Below the pieces are notes generated by a model, which saw only the letters and a list, made by a program, of their open reading frames with translations, was not told the origin of the DNA and did not search any database. Shown piece after piece: positions 1-11,672 of a stretch of DNA of 64,000 nt. The number at the start of each line of letters is the position of its first letter. Position 1 is the first letter of the stretch. A program made the position numbers and the translations under genes. The DNA is from Linanthus parryae. Lineage: Eukaryota; Streptophyta; Magnoliopsida; Ericales; Polemoniaceae. The DNA lies in contig JALGPY010000015.1 of the NCBI GenBank assembly GCA_023055425.1, positions 1,302,001-1,366,000 of the forward strand, given 5' to 3'.

Positions 1-232
1 ATCTATATTAGAAGACTGCTAGCCAGTGGTATGTTCAAGTTCTCTGGCACTGAACTCACATCGAACGATGAATACCGGTGAGCTTCGTTAAACATGATTA
101 AATGGATAACTTATCGACAAAGGGAATGTTAAAAAAAAAAACAAAAAGGGTCAGCAAAGCTATAAATATAATCTTGCGAATACATCGTACTGTATATCTA
201 AGCTTGCCTCCGAACATAATAATTAACACATC

Positions 233-364
233 AAATTTACGACCACTAAATCTATTGAAGATATCCAGTAAATGACAAATAGCAGTGACACAACCAGAGG
301 TTATCAGAAGCTATTTCTTTCATTTACTGCTTGTTTTTCAATGGATTTAGTGGTTGTAATTTTG
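233..364. repeat. Imperfect inverted repeat (foldback), arms about 50 nt
   Basis: The segment 233-282 is about 80% identical to the reverse complement of 313-364, with one single-base gap and a spacer of about 30 nt. Both arms share the cores CCACTAAATC and CAGTAAATGA (with small differences). Transcribed RNA could fold into a miRNA-precursor-sized hairpin. It could equally be a small foldback transposon remnant. No function is claimed. Confidence 0.6.
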
Positions 365-380
365 TTACAGTAAAACTGCC

Positions 381-458
381 ATGGTTCCATATTCTGATTT
401 GTGATTCATCTAATATGCTATGATCCCATATTGTGATGTGTGATTCATATAATATTAT
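381..458. repeat. Tandem duplication, two 39-bp units
   Basis: Units 381-419 and 420-458 align without gaps with about 7 mismatches in 39 positions. This is a diverged local duplication next to the foldback at 233-364. Confidence 0.65.
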
Positions 459-722
459 CATTAATCCAATACAATAAATTGGTTGATGCCATATACAAAC
501 TTCCAAATGATGCGTGCTTCGGATTGGACAACAAACCAATGTGAACAAACATTAAATTAACTCAAATTAAAAACTGCATTAATAGACAAAATATATTCCA
601 TGATTACATAGTTTTGCATAACTATTTCAAACTAAACATAACCCAACTCCATGACACTCATCATAAAACCTAACATCAAACTACACTTCACTTGAATAGA
701 ATACCAGAAGATGCAAGACCCT

Positions 723-1139
723 CTACACCTTCTGTTTCTTCTGGGACGAATCCACAACGCCATCATCTCTGTTCTTCCTCTTCCCGCCCTGATCTTGTGT
801 ACCATCCGGTGGACAATTTGCTTTTTTCCTCCGCAAACCTTCGCTGCTTCTGCCTTTAACTTTCTTCTTCTTACTTGTGCCGGGATGGTAAGTACAGGTC
901 CAATTATTTGGAAAAGAGGAAGCTGTGTCAACCCGCCAGAATTCATCTTTCTCCGATGCATCTGAATATATAGTTGACTCCGACCCCTTCCCAATCACAT
1001 ACGAGTGATCATGCCAACTCTCCCACGAAGACATACTCAACTCACTATCATACCTCTGACTTTTCTTAACCTTCTTCTTCATCTTCTTCTTGGCACCCTT
1101 CCTCACCTTACCATCACTACTTTCTTTACCATAATCCAT
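723..1139 (-). CDS. Hypothetical Lys-rich basic protein, 138 aa
   Basis: I do not recognise this protein. It opens at ATG 1139 and ends in TAG after a lysine-rich tail. An N-terminal basic block (residues about 13-29, rich in KKK) is followed by an acidic/serine/tryptophan-rich middle, a second KKKKVK block near residue 92, and a C-terminal KKQKV. Such basic clusters resemble nuclear localisation signals, so a nuclear or nucleic-acid-binding role is possible but inferred. A TATATAAG box lies about 40 nt upstream of the ATG, and the further upstream sequence holds an AAACCCTAATC telo-box-like motif, as in many plant promoters. The ORF lies inside the inferred Helitron, so it may be a captured gene or gene fragment. 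The overlapping ORFs on both strands are shadows. It could also be a chance ORF. Confidence 0.4.
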   Translation of the reverse strand: MDYGKESSDGKVRKGAKKKMKKKVKKSQRYDSELSMSSWESWHDHSYVIGKGSESTIYSDASEKDEFWRVDTASSFPNNWTCTYHPGTSKKKKVKGRSSEGLRRKKANCPPDGTQDQGGKRKNRDDGVVDSSQKKQKV

Positions 1140-1178
1140 TGCTGTACTCTATGTTATGCCCACAGCAAATTGGTTGTG

Positions 1179-1186
1179 CTTATATA
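1179..1186 (-). promoter_or_regulatory. Candidate TATA box
   Basis: TATATAAG is read on the minus strand, 40-47 nt before the ATG at 1139. It would place a transcription start near 1150 and give a very short leader. The interval 1187-1500 has no ORF worth reporting and reads like promoter or untranslated DNA. Confidence 0.3.
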
Positions 1187-1935
1187 CAGTATATGAATAT
1201 GAATGTGAGAAGACCGTTGCAACTGTTCACATCCATTCAAAGAACTTATTACCATGCATCTTCTAAGAGACACGTCTGTACTAAATGCACGCTTTCAATC
1301 AATGAGAAGATATTGCAAACCCCACTAAATCTGCCGCAGAAATCTTCAACACACACGAAACGATAGATCTTAATGATGAAACGTAAATCAAAAGGACTCA
1401 GAGTGTGACTGATTGGAGAGGAAACTAGGCGTTGACAGTAGATTAGGGTTTCAGGTTATAATTGTGTTTTCCTGGTGGTAGCGGAGCAATTAAGGCGTCT
1501 GTGAGAGCAGCAGAGTATAATTACGAAAATCAATTTTAAATACGTATGATTTTGTATGATATCTATTTGAAAGCCAAGAAAATAAGGTGCGAAGTTATTA
1601 TATCACAAACACACGGTTGTAAACATAATTATTTTTTCTTTTAAGGAAAATATGTGAGATGAAAAACACGTCCACTGACATTAGTAAATGTCGATATCAA
1701 TTTACTTCAGTTTGGTTACTACACGCAATACCAATTTGTTGCATCAAATCATAGATTTCGACGTCCTCCTCTTAGAAAAAATCAACAACAATTTGTACTA
1801 TACTGTTTATGTGACACATGAATTCCAATTACACGTACAGTGAGACAATTGTGAACTTCCAAGCCGAACGACAACGCCCGGTGCAATGGCACGCCGATCT
1901 CCGCCCATCAGACAAGCAAACATGCCAAGGCCACA

Positions 1936-1966
1936 CCGCGCGCAACGCGCGCGGGGTGGAACCTAG
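1936..1966 (+). other. Helitron 3' terminal hairpin and CTAG end
   Basis: CCGCGCGC (1936-1943) pairs with GCGCGCGG (1947-1954) over a three-base loop. Eight bases later comes CTAG (1963-1966), followed by T1967. A short GC hairpin about 10 nt before a terminal CTRR is the standard Helitron 3' signature. The host LTR sequence begins precisely at T1967. Confidence 0.85.
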
Positions 1967-2123
1967 TAACAACTAAATATACATAGAAACGCCCGGACTA
2001 ACAATACAAAGCATGTGAAGCATCAACTGATAAAACGACTCAAATTCTCTAACATTAAGCTCAAATCGCTCATGATAATGTGGTAAAATGGAAGTAATAG
2101 ATAGCTCCTAAAAGGTGCTATCA
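1967..2123 (-). repeat. Element C 3' LTR, first 157 bp only
   Basis: Read on the minus strand it starts TGATAGCACC and follows the LTR of element B base for base with moderate divergence, through the TTAGTCCGGG block. It stops at the Helitron 3' end. Confidence 0.8.
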
Positions 2124-4580
2124 AATTCCCACACTACCTTCTTGCTCGTCCCGAGCAACACTTGCTTCCAAGATTCACATATATCTTTACTTTGCCTTAG
2201 ACACAACGACTCAAACACCGGACCATGCTAACTACATGACTATAAACAATGCAACTCGATTATAAAAAATGCAAGAAAGTAAATAACATATTTTTTTTTC
2301 TTTTTAGTTAGAGATTGGGCAATCTCGAAGAACAAACCGGCATGTCATAAGGCTCTCACATCCCCTAGAAGATTCCATAACTTTGATGATCGGTAGAACT
2401 TGCAGCCAGTTTCGTCAGACAAAACGGGCACGAACACTCAATAAGTTGCTCTTGCACACTCATCAAACGTATCCCTAGCACCTACCATCCGAGCTATTTA
2501 TCCACGAGTTTCAATTGTTGACGGCTTAGGACATGTAGGATAAGATATTTAGAAGCGCAGTCCTAGACGTCATGATATAACTCACAAAAACCCATTTCTC
2601 ACACTCCCTCACCAAAATCCAAGGAACCCCACCGAACTAACTACTCCAGCCCTAATTCCCTCAATCTTGGTGCAACGCCGTCCTCGCGGCCACAAACGTG
2701 AAGAAGTGATCAAAACTCATAGCTCATCTCCTCGGTCTTCATGAAGTTCAATTTCCAGCTCCCTATTCCATTTCAATTTCAACTTTCTTGTTTTTATATT
2801 TTTTTTTTCAATTTCATTTCCATACAAATAAACACATGGAGCCAATAGTAATACAAATATCCGAGGAGAGCGAAGTATCAAATATATAAGTGGAGGTGTA
2901 ATGTGTCAAATCAAATGTGTAATCGAGATAAATGTCGGCACCCCCACACTCAATGTAAAGCATATCACATAAACCCGGTAATCAATGTATATATGTGATT
3001 TTCCAACCGATCCTCCTCATCACCTAAGATGTAGAAAATATAAATGCAGCACAAGTACGTCCTCCTACAAGATCAACCAACCCCAACCCATATCGTGCGG
3101 AAAGAATGTCACGCACTACGACACTCCACCTGTGATTGTGGTGTAAGGACACGAATCACCGCCACACCGAAGTGTGCTGCCGTCTCTAACTCACCCTCAC
3201 ATCCCCTCAAAAGATGACATGTAAGAGTATCCACTCAAGATGTATAATATCAGCTCACCCTCAACGAACCTCCCTAACTCAACTCCCTCTATCATGACGC
3301 ATAGGAAGGGACCATTCTAACTAGTGATAGAGGTCACAAGGAACGGCTTCCTAGGCTAGAGTCTGTGAATAAAAGGGGCAAATGGATCAAATTGGGGTAA
3401 CTAGTGGACCTAGGCGATGGAGACGGGACGTGAGGTCCCCATAAAAATCACTCGCACAGTTGTTCCGTTGCCACTACGAGGAGGGTTGACGACTACCTAA
3501 ATGACGGTGGTGTAGCGCTAGTAGAAGAGACAACTACTCACAACTCTCAAGTGCATTGGCCCTATAGCCTTTCTACTCCAGATTCTCGCGTGTCTACCTC
3601 ACCTCAGCTTATCCTACTTCTAGGGAATTTCTATCATTGAGCCCTCTCCAAGCTCACTCTCTTCAATTGCCCTTTCTCAAAAAATTTCAATTTTTAGTAT
3701 TTTTATTGTTTATTTAGACACTATATGTACTGGCCAACTCGTTTAACCAACAAAATAGGGTAGGTGGACTCAATAATTAAAAGTGCAACAATTATATATA
3801 ATGCAAATATTAAAACGTGCACATGCAATCTTAACTCCGACACCTACGTGCAAACTGACTCACTTTTCTATATGTAACGAGGCAATGCAAGTCAAGGCAA
3901 GTAAAGATATGTGTAACCCCCCCCCACACACACTTGAGATATTCATTGTCCTCAATGAATTTAGAGAGTACCCCAAAATACATGATCTCAACATGTAAGG
4001 ATTCAAAAAGACAAGTGTTGCATGGCACTACGCACGAATTGAATCATATCGTCTAGAGCGATTATTTAAAGCGAGAGAGAATATGGTACCTATGATCCCG
4101 GAGTACCGTTCTTACGGGATTAGTTTAGCAAAAATTGGTCAAGAAGGACCGAATCGGTCAACCAAATTTTCCAAAAACTCGAGCAAGTTGAAGCAAGACA
4201 ACCTTGTTGTGCTCCTCGGTGTTCCTGTCTTAAGTTCCTCTTTGAGATTTGGCCGAATCCCCCTCCAAAGCGATGAATCGGAAGATTTAAGTTCTTGTAG
4301 ATATTCCTCTTTGAATTCCCCCACATTCAATCGGCTCAATATCTCAAAAGCTCAAGATTTAATCCGCTCACTATCTCAAAAACTTCGCGATTTGGATGCG
4401 TTTTGGGTTTGGGGTGTGTTGTTGTTCTTGAGGGTTTGGAGAGGAAGAAGATGAAGAAAAGGAGTGTTTGATCCAAATTGGGGTGTTAGGGGACTTGTTG
4501 GTTGGTTATTGGCTTTAAAAATCCTCCAAAATGTCAAAATAACCCCCAAAAAGTATAAAAAATACCCCCAAAAAGTGAGA
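2124..4580 (-). other. Element C 3' non-coding region with polypurine-like tracts
   Basis: No believable ORF. The region aligns in pieces with element B 47940-50480, for example the segments around the Helitron-proximal GTGTGGG tract and the block near 2930-2960. It carries G-rich minus-strand tracts at about 2126-2136, 2951-2960 and 3917-3931 (a C9 run on the plus strand at 3917-3925). These resemble retroviral polypurine tracts. Short ORFs here are not conserved in B. Confidence 0.6.
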
Positions 4581-4589
4581 TGTCTGGCT

Positions 4590-4708
4590 GATTTCGGCCT
4601 CCATTTCGGCCCGAAATGGAGCCCGAAATCACTGGGCAAAAGTGAAGCAGAATGCATGTTTGAGTTCGGGCCGAAATGGCTTGATTTCGGACCCCATTTC
4701 GGCCCGAA
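4590..4708. repeat. Palindrome cluster of element C (TTTCGGSCCGAAA type)
   Basis: The segment 4590-4630 is a near-perfect 41-nt palindrome with two mismatched base pairs around an odd centre. Further on, TTCGGGCCGAAATGG (4665-4679) pairs perfectly with 4694-4708 over a 14-nt loop. The same motif type recurs in element B at 47825-47935. Because of the palindromes, short ORFs on both strands encode similar FGPKW-like peptides, which I treat as a by-product. Confidence 0.85.
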
Positions 4709-5230
4709 AGGGTGCCGAAATCACTGAATCTTGCCTACTTTGTTTTTGCTCTATCTTCTTCATCCGGTATCCGATTCGCGCGATTCTTGAACCGATGGAC
4801 TCCACACTCGACGAGGAATCCATTTTTGACTAGAAAAATTCCCAAATCCAAGAAATTTTCCATTTATTCTCAATTTATCTCTCTTGTGCAAAGAATCTCG
4901 CCTCCAAAGCTCTTGAACTTTAACTCCACTCCGGATTCCAATGCGTGCAACCCCGATACCCCAACTCGCTACCATGCTCCTCATAACTAATTGGCTAATA
5001 ATTGACCTCAAATAGCTCCTTTATCAATCCCAATCCTTCCGGTTAGCTCATTGTTCCTCGCTTAGCGTGCGAAATCGTGCACATGCATCAAGAATGGGAA
5101 TCCGGATAGTTCTTCGGTACCTTTGTCCTGCACACTCATGGGAAATATTAAACCTCTATCTCTCACCCCTAAAAATGAAATATGGAGAACTAAAAAACAA
5201 AAACAAAACAAAGTAACAAATTCTACTCTA

Positions 5231-5292
5231 CATTGGGTTGCCTCCCAAGAAGCGCTTGTAATTTAAGGTCGACGGCCCGACCCGGTTACCTC
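5231..5292 (-). repeat. Conserved hairpin module of the A/B/C group (copy in C)
   Basis: About 62 nt are nearly identical to 47254-47315 (B) and 25231-25292 (A). The module includes the palindrome AAGCGCTT and the hairpin TTGGGAGGCAACCCAA. In all three it lies right after the last ORF of the element. A role in RNA packaging, splicing or translation control is possible but unproven. Confidence 0.85.
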
Positions 5293-5353
5293 AACTGTCA
5301 AGGATAGTGGATGTTGATTTAACTCTCCACTTCTTCTTCTTCCACCATCTCTT

Positions 5354-6283
5354 TTAAATGAAATTTTTCCCATGAAGTGCACCCATGTGCAAAGAAGATG
5401 GTGAACATTTGAAGAAGCCAAATCTTTTCATCTTGCAATTAATCATCTTGATCAACTTCCACAGAGTGCTCCTGGGTTTAAATGAGTCTCTGGCCATGAA
5501 ATCATCCCAGTAGTACTCCTTCGGTGCTAAATTCTCTTCAAATGACCCATGCAATTCATTCACACCCCCACACTTGTTGATTTCAAATTCCTTGACTATG
5601 GCGTGTGGATCATCAATAGAATAGCCAATAGAATAAGAAATTGAAAGTTTCTTATGATGCTCTTCCCCATAAGAATCTCCGTACACAAGTCTTTCCAACT
5701 CATCACAGACTTGATTAATATGAGATACGGAAAATTCTTCAAAAATCTGAGTCGGGGATTTTACCTCAATAGCACTGGGTTCAAGTGTTTCATCAGCTTC
5801 ATCATCAGCACCTCACAATCTTGCAATGTCGGTGTCATCCCAATCATGCCAAGGCTTTGAGATAACTGGAGGTTGCCTTGCGGAGAGCATCGCCTCCTCA
5901 ATTGTTGGACACACAACTCCACCCAAGTCTGAATCAGAGTCTGAGTCTTCATAAGTGGCAAAGTCCACAAATGGTTCATGGACACTGCATTATTCGCTCG
6001 GCTCATGTACCTCTTCTTCCACAACTGCAGCTTGCGATTCGGATTCTCGTTCTTTCTCCATCCTAGCCATCAGTGTCCTTTGCATTTCTAGGACAGCTGG
6101 TAGCCAATGAGGTTCATCTGAACCATCTTGTGATGGTGACCATAGAGGCTCGATTAAGGGCTCGATGGGATGTGACACAGGCTCCTCTTGTGGCTCATTT
6201 TTAACAAGGGACATCCTTGTGAGGCGCGCTTGGATCTCCCCCATAATATTGTGTAAGTTTGCCATGCTCGCTGATGAGTCCTC
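5354..6283 (-). pseudogene. Orphan ORF of element C, 3' part (about 310 codons)
   Basis: This continues the ORF that begins at 14963, after removal of the Copia-1 insertion. The first stretch is Glu/Pro/Ser-rich and acidic. The C-terminal third carries INKCGG, KEYYWDDFMA and CSPSSLHMG motifs that are also present in element B (46819-47247). At least two in-frame stops (near 5990 and 5810) break it. The end coincides with that of the B copy, just upstream of the hairpin module. I recognise no domain. It is not gag, protease, RT or integrase as far as I can see. The B copy is about 100 codons shorter in the acidic middle. Confidence 0.6.
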
Positions 6284-7708
6284 TGTAGGGTTTTGATTCA
6301 TGGATCGCGCAAACGGAAGCATAATCAAACAAACAACCATGCAAAACCCTCCAAGGATCACAAGTCTAGATGCATAACGATAGTGAAGGTAAGAAATCAT
6401 AAACACACCTTTGGGTTCTCCTTGATGACTTCAAACGCGAATAGTGTCACGTTTTCTATAGTTGATCCACGCCTAGAGTTGATCCTAGATCTCCAATCTC
6501 CTTGGTGCTAGCCCGGAATGAAAGGAGGGTGAAGGAATCACGCAAAACGAGGCACAAAGAGGGGTTTCGGCCCTCTTGTGGCGTCAGGGACGAGGGGCGG
6601 CGGCAAGGGGGCGGCGTCCTCCTTGTTGCTTGCTCTCTCTCTCCTTTGTTCTCTCCCACTCTTGTTATGTTCTCTCTAGAGCATAAGTTATGTGGAAGGA
6701 AGGAAGGAGGGTCCTTTATATAGTCCAACAACTCCTTGTTAACTACCTAAAGGACTTATTCTAGTCCTACTAGAATTCAATTTAGTCCCTTCCTTGCAAA
6801 TTAGTCCCTACTAAGTTTGCAAGGGTTTGCAAAGTGATCCTTCTAATTAATTAATCCAATTAATTCCCAAATCTAGTACAACTCTATATAGCGTGTGACC
6901 CCATAGGTTCTATCTAGTTGGTAGCAACTCTTTGCTAATATGGAGCGGTTTCTAGCAAAACATCCATTCTAGCCAACTAATAGAATAGTCATCTAGACAA
7001 CCTTGTACAAGTAATTGTCTCATCCCTTTGCCTCCATATCCGGATTGGACACGAGACATACAAGTCACACTCGTATATCCAATCCATAGTTTCTCGATCC
7101 ATGGAATAGCCTTATCCGTGCAAATAACATCAATATCCCATATATTGATTTATTTGAGTCTGGCCAGACATTCTATAAGCACTATCCTCGAGTGGCCTAG
7201 GATATTTACTCCCGTTATGTGGGAGGGGCAAATCCTCTCTACGTCCACTACGATCTCTAAGCTTGCTTCTCATTGTATCCAGTACACGCCTTTATAACTA
7301 CCCAGTTACGGTGTAGCGTTTAACGCTACCAAGATCACAATGATCCACAACTAGAATATCTAGTGACTTCAAGTCTAAGGATGACAATACCATTGTACCC
7401 GAGAAGCACTTGTGACTCAACATAACGTGTATGTAGCCTTCTCGGTGATGGGTCAATCCAGTGCAACATTCCGTAATGCACACCTATGTGTTGGATCGTG
7501 ATATCTCCATATCAATCCAACCCCATACTAGTCTATAGATGATTGTCCCATTTAATCATTATACTTGACTAGGGATATTTAAGATAAACAACAAGATTGT
7601 AAATCTAAGGACTTCATTATATTAAATATCCAATAAATAATAAATGAATTTCTAGCCAAATACAAATTCATACTAAACTAGATTGCCTCTAGGGCATCTA
7701 TTCCAACA
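6284..7708 (-). repeat. Copia-1 3' LTR
   Basis: 1425 bp, bounded by TGTAGGG and TTCCAACA on the plus strand. It lacks one AATT unit present in the 5' LTR near 13930. A TATA box CTATATAAAGG is present on the minus strand near 6712-6723. ORFs inside it are shared by all LTR copies and are not genes. Confidence 0.95.
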
Positions 7709-7723
7709 GTCTCCCACTTGCAC
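7709..7723 (-). other. Polypurine tract of Copia-1
   Basis: Read on the minus strand, GTGCAAGTGGGAGAC directly abuts the 3' LTR. It would prime plus-strand DNA synthesis. The same tract precedes the 3' LTRs of D (36207-36220), E (40436-40448), G (55281-55295) and H (59858-59872). Confidence 0.85.
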
Positions 7724-10700
7724 TAGAGCCAATCTGGCGCATCTCGTATGCCCATACTCCTAGTGTGCCCTTCATGCTTCCACTGCGTGAGAGGCTTCGT
7801 AAGCGGGTCTGACAGATTATCATCTGTAGGAATCTTGCATACCCGAACGTCTCCTCTATCGATAATATCTCGAATCAGATGAAACTTCCTGAGCACGTGT
7901 TTGGACTTCTGGTGCGATCTTGGTTCCTTCGATTGCGCGATCGCCCCAGTGTTGTCACAGAACAACTCCACTGGATCCGCAATGCTAGGGACCACACCAA
8001 GTTCAGAAACAAACTTTCTGATCCAAACAGCCTCCTTTGCTGCGCCATTTGCAGCAATGTACTCAGCCTCTGTTGTAGAATCAGCTACCGTCTCTTGCTT
8101 GGAACTCTTCCAGCTCACCGCTGCTCCATTCAGGCAAAACACATATCCCGATTGTGATCTAAAGTCATCTCTGTCGGTTTGGAAGCTTGCATCAGTGTAA
8201 CCCCTTACACGCAACTCTTCCTCACCGCCAAACATCAAGAAAGCATCCTTAGTTCTTCTCAAGTACTTTAGAATGTTCTTGACAGCAATCCAGTGACTCT
8301 CACCTGGATTGGATTGGTATCTGCTTGTCATACTCAAGGCATATGACACATCTGGTCTAGTACATAACATGGCGTACATGATAGATCCTATGGCCGAGGC
8401 ATAGGGAATCCTACTCATGCGTTCCGTCTCAATCTCATTGTAAGGACAACCACTCTTCGAAAGAGTGACTCCATGTGACATGGGCAAGAATCCCTTCTTG
8501 GAATCTTGCATGTTGAACCGTTTCAACACCTTGTCAATATATGTACTTTGACTTAGGCCTAGAAACCTCTTAGATCTATCTCTATAGATCTTTATACCGA
8601 CTATATAGGCTGCTTCCCCTAAGTCCTTCATTGAGAAACACTTTCTAGCCAATCTTTCACAGATTGCAGCATGGGAATGTCGTTTCCAATGAGTAGTATG
8701 TCATCCACATACAAGACCAGAAAAGCTATAGAGCTCCCACTAACCTTCTTGTAGACACAAGACTCATCTTCGTTTCTGATGAAGCCAAACTCTTTGACCA
8801 CTTCATCAAAACGTCGATTCCAACTCCTAGAAGCTTGCTTCAATCCATAAATAGATCGTTGCAGCTTACAGACTTTGTTGGCTTGCTTTGGATCCTCAAA
8901 ACCCTCCGGCTGTATCATATACACGTCCTCGAGGAGATTCCCATAAAGGAATGCTGTTTTGACATCCATCTACCAAATCTCATAGTCGTAGTATGCTGCA
9001 ATTACAAGTAGGATTCGGATGGATTTGGTCATAGCGACTGGTGAAAAGGTTTCATCATAGTCAATACCATGAATCTGTCTGAATCCTTTAGCCACCAATC
9101 GGCCCTTATAGGTAATCACATTACCATCCATGTCGATCTTCTTCTTGAAGACCCACTTGCACCCTATGGGCCGCGCCCCATCAGGTGGTTCCACCAAAGT
9201 CCATACTTTGTTGGTATACATGGATTCCATCTCGGATCTCATGGCCTCAAGCCACTTCTGTGAGTCTGGGCCATTCATGGCCTCCTCATAGGTAGTAGGC
9301 TCATCATCTATGAGCATCGTGTCACCGGAATCAGTTACGAGAAGTCCGTACCTCTCGGGTTCCTGGCGCACTCTACTAGATCTACGAAGCTCTTGTGTTA
9401 CCTGAACAGGTGGATCCACAACTGCTTGTGACTCCTGTTCATGTTCCATAATCGGTTCAGTGATTTGTGGTTCTTGAACTTCTTCAAGTTCTACATTCCT
9501 CCCACTTGCTTCTTTAGAGACAAACTCTCTTTCTAGAAACACGCCGGTCCGAGCAACAAACACTTTTTTCTTGGTTGGATTGTAGAAGTAGTATCCCTTA
9601 GTTTGCTTAGGGTACCCCACAAATTTACACTTATCCGATTTAGGCCCTAGCTTGTCTGATTGTAAACGTTTTACATAGACATCGCAGCCCCAAATCCTCA
9701 TGAACGACAGTGTGGGACGCCTCCCACTCCACATCTCATATGGTGTCTTCATGACTGATTTAGATGGAACGCGGTTAATGGTGAAAGCTGCACTTAATAG
9801 AGCGTAGCCCCAAAATGATAATGGAAGATCGGTTTGACACATCATAGACCGAACCATATCCAATAGGGTTCGATTCCTCCTCTCGGACACGCCATTCCAT
9901 TGTGGCGTTCCGGGTGGAGTGAGTTGGGACACGATCCCACACTCTCTAAGATAGTCGTCAAACTCTTGGCTCAAGTATTCTCCTCCACGATCCGATCGTA
10001 GAGCCTTGATACTTTTGCCAAGTTGCTTCTCTACTTCATTCTTGAATTCTTTGAACACTTCAAAGGATTCGGATTTTGCCCTCATAAGGTACACAAATCC
10101 ATATCTACTGTAATCATCAGTAAATATAATGAAGTAGACATAACCACCCTTGGCAGGCGTGGCAAATGGCCCACACACATCGGTATGTATGAGCGCCAGT
10201 TGGTCACTAGTCCTCTCACCTTTCTTATTGAAAGGGGACTTTGTCATTTTTCCCAATAAACAAGCCTCACATGTCTCATATGATTCAAAATCAAATGAGT
10301 CTAGTAATCCATCCTTATGGAGTCTAGATACACGTTTCTCATTTATGTGGCCTAAACGACAATGCCATAAATAAGCTGGATTTAAATCATTTATTTTAAT
10401 CCGCTTGGTATTAATGTTGTAGACAGGATTGCTTAGATCAAGGACATAAAGTCCATTAAATAATTGCGCACTAAAATAGTGAATATTATTCAAATAAAAG
10501 GAACAACAATTGTTCTTTATTGAAATAATAAAACCTTCCTTGTCCAAACAAGAAATAGAAATAATGTTTCTGCTCATAGCAGGCACAAAATAGCAATTAT
10601 TTAATTCTAAAACTAATCCTGAAGGCAGAGATAGCTCGCACACGCCTATGGCCAACGCAGCAACCTTTGCTCCATTCCCAACGCGCAGATCTACCTCCCC

Positions 10701-11672
10701 TTTAGCCAATCTTTTACTTCTCTTTAGATCCTGCATATTTCGGCAAATATGAGATCCACATCCAGTATCTAATAACCATGATGTAGAGACAGTTAAATTG
10801 ACATCTACAACAAAAATACCTGGTGGTGGTGGAATCACTATTCCAAGCCTCTTGTCCTCCAGATATTTTGGGCAGTTCCTCCTCCAGTGTCCAGGTTGAC
10901 TACAGTAGTGACACTCACCCTTAGTCACGACCTTGGCAATGGCACCAACAGGCTTAAGGGCTTGTTCCTTGGACTTGGCAACTGACTTGCCTTTGCCCTT
11001 GGAGGAAGATGCAAACTTTTTGCCCTTTCCTTTATGCACCATCATAATGGCCTTGCCCTTACCCTTGTTGATGCTCTGTTCAGCCGTCCTCAACATGTTG
11101 AGCAAATCTGGCAGTGGTTTAACGATCTCGTTCATGTTATAGTTCATAATGAACTGTCCATAACTCTCGGGCAACGATTGCAACACGAGATCGGTTGCCA
11201 ACTCTTGGCCGACCGGGAACCCAAGCCGGGCGAGATTCTCCAAGTACCCGATCATTCGGAGTACATGGGGTCCCACCGGGTTCCCTTCTGCTAGATGACA
11301 TTTGAACAGTGCCTTTGAGACCTCATACCTCTCTACCCTCGCCTGCTCTTGGAAGAGCTGCTTTAGATGTTCGATCATATCGACAGCATTCATGTTCTCA
11401 TGTTGCTTCTGAAGCTCAGAGGTCATGGTGCAAAGCATTAGGCAGGCCGCATCATTAGCGTCATCAACACGCTTTTGATACGCCTTTAAGGCAGCAGGTG
11501 TCTGATTCTCTGGACCTTCTGGAACTTGCTCCTCTATTGCGTACAGCTTCTTCTCTTGCTTGAGAACAATTCTCAAGTTTCTGTACCAATCAAGGAAGTT
11601 GGTTCCAGAGAGCTTGTCCTTCTCAAGGACAGATCGTAGGGAATGTTGTGAACTCGATGAGTTGTTTGCCAT
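7723..11672 (-). pseudogene. Copia-1 gag-pol polyprotein, one nonsense codon and one frameshift
   Basis: The start at 11672 gives MANNSSSSQH, which fits the other copies. The first 900 codons hold gag with a CCHC knuckle (C254, C257, H262, C267), a protease LDTGCGSH (Asp302), the integrase HHCC zinc site (H437, H442, C468, C471), the integrase triad D498, D561, E597 (D35E spacing) and the start of RT. A TAG at 8967-8969 replaces the Gln codon seen in copy D before MDVKTAF. RT then continues (8628-8969) with the YVDD catalytic motif. One missing G near 8650 shifts the frame to 7723-8652, which holds the end of RT and RNase H (YTDASF, TTEAEYIA, CDNTGAI). All catalytic motifs are present. It makes virus-like-particle and reverse-transcription proteins in the cytoplasm. 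Confidence 0.93.

Larger units (their letters stand above)
1..1966 (+). mobile_element. Helitron, 3' part (5' end not identified)
   Basis: Helitrons are rolling-circle DNA transposons that insert between A and T and make no target duplication. The 3' boundary is set in two independent ways. A GC-rich hairpin is followed by CTAG and then T. Exactly from T1967 onward the sequence becomes the LTR of element C, which can be aligned with the LTR of element B near 50600. The missing remainder of that LTR is not found anywhere in 1-1966, so the Helitron probably begins at or before the window start. No Rep/helicase ORF is visible, so this part is non-autonomous-like. It encloses the putative gene at 723-1139. 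The 3' boundary is well supported; the extent to the left is inferred. Confidence 0.6.

Noticed and set aside
2..20. TCTATATTAG preceded by A at the window edge, similar to a Helitron 5' end
   Set aside because: Too short and too common, and the window edge is arbitrary. No second copy is available to prove the boundary.
4464..4727. ORF with repeated FGPKW peptides
   Set aside because: The repeats arise on both strands from the DNA palindromes, so protein selection is not indicated.
7298..7483. ORFs repeated in every copia LTR (for example 7028-7297 and 7298-7483)
   Set aside because: They recur because the LTRs are repeated; frames are broken in the more diverged copies.
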